The notes under the pieces were generated by a model. That model made no database searches. It had not been told where the DNA came from and saw only the letters and a program-made list of their open reading frames with translations. 64,000 bases of DNA from CAZGKW01 sp964526295 (GTDB lineage: Bacteria > Planctomycetota > Phycisphaerae > FEN-1346). The position numbers and the translations under genes are program-made. Below are positions 57,222-64,000 of this stretch, piece after piece (the stretch's first letter is position 1; each line of letters begins with the position of its first letter). The DNA is taken from assembly GCA_964526295.1 (NCBI GenBank), contig CAZGKW010000010.1, positions 1 to 64,000 of the forward strand. The letters run 5' to 3'.

Positions 57222-57272
57222 CGCGATTCGGCGGTCCCGAACGCTCACGCCCCCGCAAGGAGGTGGCTCAAG

Positions 57273-58277
57273 ATGCCGATCTTCCGAATGCGGTCTATCC
57301 GGTTGCTCGTGTGTGTGGCGCTGGCGTGGCCTGTGGCGGGGTGCAAGACGTCCCCGCCCGAGGAGGGGGGAGAGGGCGGCGTCGCGCCCGTCCCGCCTCC
57401 CGAGCCGACCGGTCCCCACGCGTCGCTGCTGCGGCTGTTCGCCGCCGCCGAACAGGTCAGCGACTGGGCCCTCGTCGGCGACGTGGCCGTCTACGGGCCC
57501 CAGGCGGTCCCCGGACAGAACGTCGAGCTGGTCGAGCAGGACCTCGGCCCCCGGGCCCGCCTGGTCCGCGGCTACGACTACGTCAAGTCCGGGACGGCCG
57601 TCTACACCCGGGGCCAGGGAGGCGAGCGGGTGACCCTCCGCGTCTTCCAGATGGGCGGGCCGTCGGAGGCGTTCGGCCTGTTCAGCGTGATGACCCGCGG
57701 GACGCAGTTTCCACAGCTCGGGCTTCGGGCCCGCATGTCCGACGACCGGCTCGGCTTGGCGAAGGAACGCTACTTCATCTCGCTGAGCTACAGCGGCGGG
57801 GGCGAGGCGAAGCCCGTCCTGCTCGAGTTCGCCGACAAGGCCTCCGAGCGGATCCCCACGGCGGGCTACCTGCCGGCCATCCTCCAGAACTTCCCCACCG
57901 GGCCGCTCCCCGGCGAGTATTACTACCTCCACACGTTCGACGTGCTGAAGAGCCTGCCGTTCGTCCCGATGACCGACCCGGAGGACCTGGAACGGAAGCT
58001 CGACCTCGGGCCGAACCGCGAGGTGGCCATCATGGGTTACCCGACGACCCGTCCGGGCGTGGCGAACTACCTGTTCGCCATCCGCTACCCCACGTCGGCC
58101 GAGGCCGAATCGGCTTACAACCAGTACGAGAGCTACCTGGATGCGAGCACGAACCCGGCCGACAAGAACGTGGCGATCGCGCTGACGGCGGGGGGTTTCC
58201 TGGTGGGCACGTTCAACGCCGAGGAGAACTCGATCCGCGACCGGCTGTCGGTGCTCATTTCACAGTTGGGCGGTTGA
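57273..58277 (+). CDS. Lipoprotein, DUF6599-like
   Basis: A 334-residue protein from the ATG at 57273 with an ideal AAGGAGGT about 8 nt upstream. The signal ends V-A-G-Cys24. A Pro/Glu-rich linker follows. The body has Y-D-Y-V-K-S-G-T-A-V-Y-T-R, E-A-F-G-L-F-S-V-M-T-R-G and a second similar lobe (Y-L-F-A-I-R-Y-P-T-S-A-E-A), in the style of DUF6599 proteins. Function unknown. It has its own strong promoter. Confidence 0.72.
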   Translation: MPIFRMRSIRLLVCVALAWPVAGCKTSPPEEGGEGGVAPVPPPEPTGPHASLLRLFAAAEQVSDWALVGDVAVYGPQAVPGQNVELVEQDLGPRARLVRGYDYVKSGTAVYTRGQGGERVTLRVFQMGGPSEAFGLFSVMTRGTQFPQLGLRARMSDDRLGLAKERYFISLSYSGGGEAKPVLLEFADKASERIPTAGYLPAILQNFPTGPLPGEYYYLHTFDVLKSLPFVPMTDPEDLERKLDLGPNREVAIMGYPTTRPGVANYLFAIRYPTSAEAESAYNQYESYLDASTNPADKNVAIALTAGGFLVGTFNAEENSIRDRLSVLISQLGG

Positions 58278-58280
58278 GGG

Positions 58281-58327
58281 GCAGCCGCCGGCGCCCGTCG
58301 GCGGGCGGCACGCTGAGGCGCGGCTGC
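58281..58327. other. Inverted repeat after the DUF6599-like gene; start of a 312-nt gap
   Basis: GCAGCCGC (58281-58288) and GCGGCTGC (58320-58327) flank a GC-rich inner segment that can pair further. It may end transcription, but there is no U tract. The remaining gap to 58589 holds the pyrF promoter and no gene that I can see. Confidence 0.35.
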
Positions 58328-58494
58328 GTGGGCGTGCGTCCGGGGATCCGGGCCGACGGGCCGCGCCGGGCCCGCGAACCGGTCACAGCCCCGCGACCGG
58401 CTTCGTGCACCTGCCGCCCCGCGGGGTCTGGGCGTTCCCCCTTGCCTCCCTTGCCGAGAGGCCCTGTTTTGACCCGCCGGGACGGGGAAATCCC

Positions 58495-58523
58495 TTGCAA
58501 TGGGTGCGGGCCGGGCCTAAACT
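58495..58523 (+). promoter_or_regulatory. Promoter for pyrF
   Basis: TTGCAA (58495-58500), 17-bp spacer, TAAACT (58518-58523), about 60 nt before the GTG at 58590. Confidence 0.5.
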
Positions 58524-58589
58524 TCGTCTCTTTTGAGCGGACCTTCACACCGCCCCCCCGAGGGGCGTCCATAGATTCGGAGAGACATC

Positions 58590-59552
58590 GTGGCCAAGCA
58601 ATTCGCCGACCGCATGCTTGACGCCATCGAGGAGAAGCAGGCACCCCTCTGCGTGGGCCTCGACCCGATGTACGAGCGGATGCCGAAACAGATCCGCGAG
58701 ATCGCCGCCGGCCAGACCGAGGGCCTCAGCGAGCAGGCCGCCGCCGCACGCGAGTTCTGCCAGAGCGTCATCGACATCGTCGCCGACCAGGTGCCTTGCG
58801 TCAAGCTCCAGAGCGCCTACTTCGAGCGGTGCGGCGTCACGGGCATGCGGGCCTACTTCGAGGTGGCCGACTACGCCCACGAGGCCGGCCTGCTCGTCAT
58901 CGGCGACGTCAAGCGGGCCGACATCGGCTCGACCGCCGAGGCCTACGCCGATGCCCATCTGGAGGAGGCTTACATCGGCGAGGGCGCCGACGAGCGGGCC
59001 GTCACCGTCGACGCCGTCACCGTCAACCCCTACTTCGGGCTCGACGGGGTCCAGCCGTTCATCGAGCGGGCCAAGGACTCGGGGCGGGGTGTCTTCGTAG
59101 TGACGCGGACGACGAACCCGTCGGCCCGCGATTTCCAGGACTTCCGCGACGTCGAGGACTTCCGCGTCTTCGAGCGAATCGCCGAGCGCGTCAACGACTG
59201 GGCGAACCAGGCGGGCTGCGTCGGCGACTCCGGCTACAGCCTGGTCGGGGCGGTGGTGGCGGCGACCTATCCGGACGACACGGCCCGGCTGCGGGAGCTG
59301 ATGCCCAACAGCCTGCTCCTGGTGCCGGGCGTCGGGGCCCAGGGGGCGTCGCTCGAGGATGCCGCGGCGGCGTTTCACGAGGATGGCTGGGGGGCCGTCG
59401 TGACCGCCTCCCGCGGGGTCATCTACGCCTGGGAACGCGACGAGTACAAGCACCTCGGCGAGGTCAGTTGGGAAGAGGCCATTGAAGTGGCGGTCATCGA
59501 TATGAAGGCCGCCCTCGCCGAAGCGCTGGCCCGCCGAACCGCCGCGGTCTAG
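58590..59552 (+). CDS. pyrF: Orotidine 5'-phosphate decarboxylase, long (type 2) form
   Basis: A 320-residue enzyme of pyrimidine synthesis from a GTG at 58590 with GGAGAG about 6 nt upstream. Asp25 in V-G-L-D-P and the catalytic network Asp106-x-Lys108-x-x-Asp111 in I-G-D-V-K-R-A-D-I-G-S-T are present, and V-P-G-V-G-A-Q-G-A-S closes the phosphate site. The length and motif order match the type 2 PyrF of planctomycetes, mycobacteria and others. Other pyr genes are not in the window. Confidence 0.95.
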   Translation: MAKQFADRMLDAIEEKQAPLCVGLDPMYERMPKQIREIAAGQTEGLSEQAAAAREFCQSVIDIVADQVPCVKLQSAYFERCGVTGMRAYFEVADYAHEAGLLVIGDVKRADIGSTAEAYADAHLEEAYIGEGADERAVTVDAVTVNPYFGLDGVQPFIERAKDSGRGVFVVTRTTNPSARDFQDFRDVEDFRVFERIAERVNDWANQAGCVGDSGYSLVGAVVAATYPDDTARLRELMPNSLLLVPGVGAQGASLEDAAAAFHEDGWGAVVTASRGVIYAWERDEYKHLGEVSWEEAIEVAVIDMKAALAEALARRTAAV

Positions 59553-59641
59553 CCGCCGGGCCCGAAGGGGTGGGCCGGGCGGGGCCCGCCGACCGGATGC
59601 CCCGGGATTGCGGACCGCGGGACTGGCTGTCAGGACGGCTC

Positions 59642-61084
59642 ATGGAGGCCACCGAGAAGGCCACCCACCACCACCCCCTCACGAGCGGCACGCCGACCGA
59701 ACCGGCCCCCGGAGGCCGCGTCACCGTCATGGGCCTGGGCCTGTTCGGAGGCGGGGTGGCCGCCGCCCGCTACTTCGCCGAGCGCGGCTGTCGCGTCACC
59801 GTGACGGACCTCAAGTCCGCCGAAGCCCTTTCGCCCAGCCTGGAGGCCCTCGACGGCCTCCCTGTCACGTATCACCTCGGCGAGCACCGACCCGGCGACT
59901 TCACCTCCGCCGACCTGGTCGTGGTCAACCCGGCGGTGCCGCCCACGTCGAAGTACGTGGCCCTGGCGCGGGAGGCGGGCGTCGGGCTCACCTCCGAGAT
60001 GAACCTGTTCGTCGAGCGGTGCCCGGCGCGGGTCGTCGGCGTCACCGGCACGAACGGCAAGAGCACGACGACGGCCCTCCTGGGAGACGCCCTGGGCCGG
60101 GCGATGCCGACCCGCGTCGGCGGCAACATCGGCCGCAGCCTCCTCGGCGAGATCGAGGCGATCCGGCCCGACGAGACGGTCGTCCTGGAGCTCTCGAGCT
60201 TTCAGCTCCACGACCTCGGGCGGACCCGGCGCAGTCCCCACGTCGCCGTCGTCACCTGCCTCGCCCCCAATCACATTGACTGGCACGGCTCTCTTGATGC
60301 ATACTACGACGCCAAGCGGAACATCGTCCGGTACCAGGGCAAGGGCGACCTCGCCGTCCTGAACGCCGACGACCCCGAGCAGCAGCCCTGGGCTGAAGGA
60401 CCCGCCGGGCGGGTCCTTCGCTACTCGGCCGCCGGCGACCCGGAGGCCGACGCAGCCGCCGAGGGCGAGATGCTCCGGTTCCGCTTCGGCGGGCCCGGCG
60501 AGCGGATCGACCTGGCGGGACGCCTGAGGCTCGCCGGCCGGCACAACGTGGCGAACGTCCTGGCGACGGCCACGGCGGCGCGGGCCCTCGGGACGCCCCT
60601 CGAGGCCATCGGCGAGGCGATCGCGGCCCTGCGTCCCCTGCCGCACCGCCTGGAACCGGTGGGGCGGATCGGCGACGTGCTCGTCGTCGACGACTCGAAG
60701 GCCACGACGCCCCAGGCGGCCCGGGCGGCCCTGGAGGCGTTCGACCGCCCGATCCTCCTCATCGCCGGCGGGTACGACAAGAAGACCGACCCTGGACCGA
60801 TGGTCGAGGCGGCCCGGCGTCGGGCCCGGGCCCTCGTCCTGATCGGGACGACGGCCGCGGCCCTGGCCGACGCGCTCGGCGATGGCGGACCCGACGTCGT
60901 CCGGGCCGAGACGATGGACGAGGCCGTCCGGGAGGCCGTCGATCGGGCCGAGCGGGGGGACGTCCTGCTCCTGGCGCCCGGCCACGCGAGCTGGGACATG
61001 TTCGAGAACTACGAGCGGCGAGGCGAGGCGTTCCGGCGGGCCGCCGAAGCCCTGGGGATGACCCGCCTCGGGGAGGACGCCTGA
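59642..61084 (+). CDS. murD: UDP-N-acetylmuramoylalanine-D-glutamate ligase
   Basis: A 480-residue peptidoglycan ligase from the ATG at 59642; an earlier start at 59570 is possible. G-L-G-L-F-G-G-G-V-A is the N-terminal UMA-binding loop, G-V-T-G-T-N-G-K140-S-T-T-T the ATP loop, and L-E-L-S-S-F-Q-L, P-N-H-I-D-W-H-G and N-V-A-N-V-L-A-T-A-T-A-A are Mur-ligase motifs. D-S-K-A-T-T-P-Q-A and I-A-G-G-Y-D-K-K are specific to MurD. It supports a peptidoglycan-containing cell. No other mur gene is adjacent; a rhamnosidase-like gene starts 3 nt later. Confidence 0.93.
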   Translation: MEATEKATHHHPLTSGTPTEPAPGGRVTVMGLGLFGGGVAAARYFAERGCRVTVTDLKSAEALSPSLEALDGLPVTYHLGEHRPGDFTSADLVVVNPAVPPTSKYVALAREAGVGLTSEMNLFVERCPARVVGVTGTNGKSTTTALLGDALGRAMPTRVGGNIGRSLLGEIEAIRPDETVVLELSSFQLHDLGRTRRSPHVAVVTCLAPNHIDWHGSLDAYYDAKRNIVRYQGKGDLAVLNADDPEQQPWAEGPAGRVLRYSAAGDPEADAAAEGEMLRFRFGGPGERIDLAGRLRLAGRHNVANVLATATAARALGTPLEAIGEAIAALRPLPHRLEPVGRIGDVLVVDDSKATTPQAARAALEAFDRPILLIAGGYDKKTDPGPMVEAARRRARALVLIGTTAAALADALGDGGPDVVRAETMDEAVREAVDRAERGDVLLLAPGHASWDMFENYERRGEAFRRAAEALGMTRLGEDA

Positions 61085-61087
61085 GAG

Positions 61088-64000
61088 ATGGACCTCCTGG
61101 CACGATTCGAGGAGGCGGGCCACGACGGCCACGACCTCCGCCCCACGACGTTCTGGTCGTGGAACGACCGGCTCGACCCGGAGGAGGTCCGCCGCCAGGT
61201 CCGCGAGATGGCCAAGGCCGGCCTGGGCGGCCACTTCATGCACGCCCGTCGGGGCCTGGCCACGCCGTACCTGGGTCCCGAGTGGATGGAGGCCGTCCTG
61301 GCCGCCATCGACGAGGCCCGCCACACCGACGTCACGCCGTGGCTGTACGATGAGGACTGCTGGCCCAGCGGGGCCTGCTCGGGCCGCGTGTTCGAAGGCA
61401 ACGAGGACTTCCAGGCCAAGCACCTGGGCTTCGACGAAATCACGTCCGACACGTGGGAGCCATCGGAGCGGACGGTGGCCGTGTTCCTGGCCCGGCCGTC
61501 CGGCCGGGGGGGGTACGGCGACTTCGAGCTGCTCGACGATCCGCGCCGGGCCTACGGGGTCCAGCCCGACGACGGCCAGGTGTTCGTCCAGTTCGCCTAC
61601 CGGACCGACGCGTACGTCGACACGCTGAACCGGGAGGCGACGGCCGAGTTTCTCCGCCAGACGCACGAGGTCTACCGTGACGCCGTGGGCCGCGAGTTCG
61701 GCCGCCTGGTTCCCGGCATCTTCACCGACGAGCCGCTGTACGGGCGGGTGGGTCGGCGCGTGCCGTGGTCTCTCGGCCTGCCGCGGTTCTTCCAGCGGTC
61801 CACCGGCTACGACCTGCTGCCGCACCTGCCGGAGCTGTTCTTTCGATTGGGCCCGTACCGGCGGACGCGGTTCGACTTCTACGAGTCGCTGACGCGGCTG
61901 TTCCTGCTGGCGTGGACAATGCCGGTCTACCAGTGGTGCGACCGGCACAGCCTGGCCCTGACCGGGCACATGATGGCCGAGGACACGCTCCTGTCGCAGG
62001 TCATCCACGTCGGGGCGGCCATGCCGCACTACGAGTACTTTCACCTGCCGGGCATCGACCATCTGGGTCGGCGGCTGGGGGGCCCGGTGCTGGTGAAGCA
62101 GGCGGCGAGCGTGGCGGCCCAGCTCGACCGGCCCCGCGTCCTCTCGGAGATGTTCGGCTGCTCCGGGTGGAACGTCAGCTTTGACGAGCTGCGATGGATC
62201 GCCGAGTGGCAGTTCGTCCTGGGGGTCGATCTCGTTTGCCAGCACCTGTCGAGCTTCACGCTCCGCGGCGACCGGAAACGCGACTTTCCGCCCAGCCTTC
62301 ACTACCACCAGCCCTGGTGGCCGCACTACTACTTGTTCAACGACTACGTGGCCCGCCTGCTGTCGGTGCTGACGGCCGGCGAGGCCGTCGTCGACGTCCT
62401 GGTCGTCCACCCGATCGCATCGGCGTGGGCCGAGTTCAGCCCGCTCGACACGGCCCCGGTGGAAGAGCTGGACGGGCGGCTCCGGCGTCTGACAGAGGCC
62501 ATCCTCGCCATGCACGCGGACTTCCATTTCGGCGACGAGCTGGTCCTCGATCGGCACGCCCGTGTCGAGAAGGGCAAGCTCGTCGTCGGCTCGCGACGCT
62601 ACGGGACGGTCGTCGTCCCCGACGCGACGAACCTCCGCAAGAGCACGCTGGACCTCCTGAAGCGGCTGAAGCGGTCCGGGGGGCGGATCGTCTTCGCGGG
62701 CCGCGTGCCCGCGTGCGTCGACGGCGAGCCCTCGGAGGGCCCCGAGGCCCTGGCCGAAGGGTGCCTCCGGGCGAACCCGGCCAAGCGCGACGGACGGACC
62801 GCGCTTCGGGGGGCCCTCGACCCGCCCATCGAGGTGCTGACCGGAGAGGACCGCCACGCCGCCGACGTCCTCGTCCAGTGGCGACGCGCCGGGAAGGACC
62901 ACGCCTTCTTCTTCCTGAACACGTCCGCGAAGGTCCTGAAGACCCGCGTACGTCTGCCGGCGGCAGGGCGGCTGGTCCGCCTCGACCCGGCCACAGGCCG
63001 GAGCTGGGAGGTAAAGGCGGCGAGGAAAGCGGGGGCCTTGCGATTCGAGCACGCCTTCGGACCCCGCGAAAGCGCCCTGTTCGTCGTTCGGCCCGCCGAC
63101 GAGCCGGCCGACCTCTGGGCCCCGCCGCCCGCCGCGCCGAAGCGGAAAAAGGCAGTGTCGGGACGCTGGCGGATCGAGCGGCAGGACCCGAACGCCCTCG
63201 TGCTCGACGTGGCCCGCTATCGGCTCGAGGAAGGCGAGTACGGCGACCCCATGCCCGTCACAGACATCCAGCAGACGCTCCTTCGGAACGTGACCGACGA
63301 GGTGGTGGGCCTCCAGTTCGAGTTCGAGTGCCGCCTGGAGGACCTCAAGGGCCGACGGTTCGAGCTGGTCCTGGAGCAGCCCGACCATCTCGAGCTGTGG
63401 TACAACGGTATGCGCACGCCCCTGACGGACGTCGGGCCCTACTGGGACTCGGCGCTGCGGCGGATCAACGTGACGCCGTTCGTGCGGCCCGGGCCCAACG
63501 TCCTGGAGCTGCGCCGGTCCTGGCACGTGAGCCGTCATCGCCGGGCGGTCCTGCTGGGCCTTGCGAGCACCTGGGAGGCCCGGACGGCCACCCCCGAGAC
63601 CGAGCTGGAGGCGGTCTACCTGGTAGGCGACTTCGGGGTGGCGTTCCCGGACGGGACCCGCCAGGGCCCGAACGGCAGCCGGTGGATGCTCGGGACGCCG
63701 GTCCTGGTGGAGGAGCCGGGGTCGGCCAGCGGCCGGGACCTCCTGCGAAGCGGGTACCCGTTTTTCGCCGGCCAGATCACGCTGACCAAGGACGTCCGCC
63801 TTCAGGCCGACCCCTCGCCGGACGCCGTCCTGGAGCTGCCCGACTTCGACGCCACCACGGCGTCGGTGGAGGTCAACGGGCAGGAGGCCGGCATCGTGTG
63901 GAAGCGTCCCCGGTCGGTGCCCGTCGGAGAGCTTCTGACGCGGGGAATGAACCGGTTCGCCGTCACGCTGACGACGAGCCTGCGGAACCTGCTCGGCCCG
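61088..64000 (+). CDS. GH106-like alpha-L-rhamnosidase, 3' end cut by window edge
   Basis: An open frame of 971 codons from the ATG at 61088 to the right edge with no stop, 3 nt after murD; GGGGAGG in the murD end may serve as its ribosome-binding site. No signal peptide is seen. The early part has W-S-W-N-D-R-L-D-P-E-E-V and W-L-Y-D-E-D-C-W-P-S-G, a pattern I associate with GH106. G-I-F-T-D-E-P-L-Y, G-H-M-M-A-E-D and L-S-E-M-F-G-C-S-G-W follow; late beta-sandwich domains (from about residue 690) include a jelly-roll L-W-Y-N-G segment. The frame was checked at several points. Confidence 0.8.
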   Translation, partial: MDLLARFEEAGHDGHDLRPTTFWSWNDRLDPEEVRRQVREMAKAGLGGHFMHARRGLATPYLGPEWMEAVLAAIDEARHTDVTPWLYDEDCWPSGACSGRVFEGNEDFQAKHLGFDEITSDTWEPSERTVAVFLARPSGRGGYGDFELLDDPRRAYGVQPDDGQVFVQFAYRTDAYVDTLNREATAEFLRQTHEVYRDAVGREFGRLVPGIFTDEPLYGRVGRRVPWSLGLPRFFQRSTGYDLLPHLPELFFRLGPYRRTRFDFYESLTRLFLLAWTMPVYQWCDRHSLALTGHMMAEDTLLSQVIHVGAAMPHYEYFHLPGIDHLGRRLGGPVLVKQAASVAAQLDRPRVLSEMFGCSGWNVSFDELRWIAEWQFVLGVDLVCQHLSSFTLRGDRKRDFPPSLHYHQPWWPHYYLFNDYVARLLSVLTAGEAVVDVLVVHPIASAWAEFSPLDTAPVEELDGRLRRLTEAILAMHADFHFGDELVLDRHARVEKGKLVVGSRRYGTVVVPDATNLRKSTLDLLKRLKRSGGRIVFAGRVPACVDGEPSEGPEALAEGCLRANPAKRDGRTALRGALDPPIEVLTGEDRHAADVLVQWRRAGKDHAFFFLNTSAKVLKTRVRLPAAGRLVRLDPATGRSWEVKAARKAGALRFEHAFGPRESALFVVRPADEPADLWAPPPAAPKRKKAVSGRWRIERQDPNALVLDVARYRLEEGEYGDPMPVTDIQQTLLRNVTDEVVGLQFEFECRLEDLKGRRFELVLEQPDHLELWYNGMRTPLTDVGPYWDSALRRINVTPFVRPGPNVLELRRSWHVSRHRRAVLLGLASTWEARTATPETELEAVYLVGDFGVAFPDGTRQGPNGSRWMLGTPVLVEEPGSASGRDLLRSGYPFFAGQITLTKDVRLQADPSPDAVLELPDFDATTASVEVNGQEAGIVWKRPRSVPVGELLTRGMNRFAVTLTTSLRNLLGP

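Noticed and set aside
59630..63538. Very long minus-strand open frame of about 1300 codons opposite murD and the rhamnosidase gene
   Set aside because: It is antisense to two recognisable genes, its translation is a low-complexity Arg/Gly/Pro/Val mix, and no domain is seen. GC-rich codon use leaves the opposite strand open.

Overview
This 64 kb window is very GC-rich, densely coded chromosome with no rRNA, tRNA or CRISPR array. The gene mix points to a planctomycete (Planctomycetota, perhaps Phycisphaerae-like): a Tat-exported formylglycine sulfatase, a DUF2617 protein, many secreted proteins of unknown family, TolQ/ExbD plus VWA modules, a spore-photoproduct-lyase-like radical SAM protein, a single-domain bacterial histone, and many enzymes for plant or algal polysaccharides. 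murD and acpS are ordinary housekeeping genes. The placement is inferred from gene content; no marker tree could be run.

Layout. 1-2.1 kb: arsDA arsenic operon on the minus strand, with arsA cut by the left edge; its promoter is overlaid by palindromes. 2.5-7.5 kb: lipoprotein, HD-GYP signalling protein with a four-cysteine loop, KDPG aldolase, TPR protein and DUF2617. 7.7-11 kb: GH51 arabinofuranosidase and a secreted propeller-like protein. 11.2-12 kb: histone gene divergent from an AhpD-like gene. 12-19.4 kb: MFS transporter, UroD-like protein, acpS, glycosyltransferase, SPL-like radical SAM protein overlapping a sulfatase. 19.5-25.8 kb: pcrA-type helicase, pgi, AEC permease, response regulator and DUF362. 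25.9-37.3 kb: pectate lyase, secreted TPR protein, amrB, a VWA lipoprotein, aspartase-like lyase, araD, a large secreted protein, a small RG-rich protein and araB.

37.5-48.4 kb is the most unusual region. Two tandem copies of a divergent pair (lipoprotein-like protein on the minus strand, membrane-anchored VWA protein on the plus strand) run into a co-directional set: secreted repeat protein, TolQ/ExbB proton channel, three ExbD/TolR proteins and a 950-residue secreted TPR protein. It looks like an energised envelope machine with VWA effectors. I know of no function for this arrangement.

48.5-64 kb: miaB (probably leaderless), a RAYT transposase flanked on both sides by inverted pairs of REP-like palindromes, a zinc-ribbon protein with glycine-rich repeats, an eno/ftsB-like pair, a heparinase II/III-like plus FAD-oxidoreductase operon, a DUF6599-like lipoprotein, pyrF, murD, and a GH106-like rhamnosidase cut by the right edge.

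The carbohydrate genes fit together. Secreted or cytoplasmic hydrolases and lyases (GH51, PL1, heparinase-like, GH106-like, sulfatase) release arabinose, uronates and rhamnose, which AraB/AraD and KDPG aldolase could channel to central metabolism. Arabinose isomerase is not in the window. Two genes, arsA at the left edge and the GH106-like gene at the right edge, have no stop inside the window and are easy to miss. Many long open frames opposite real genes are artefacts of the GC content and were left out.
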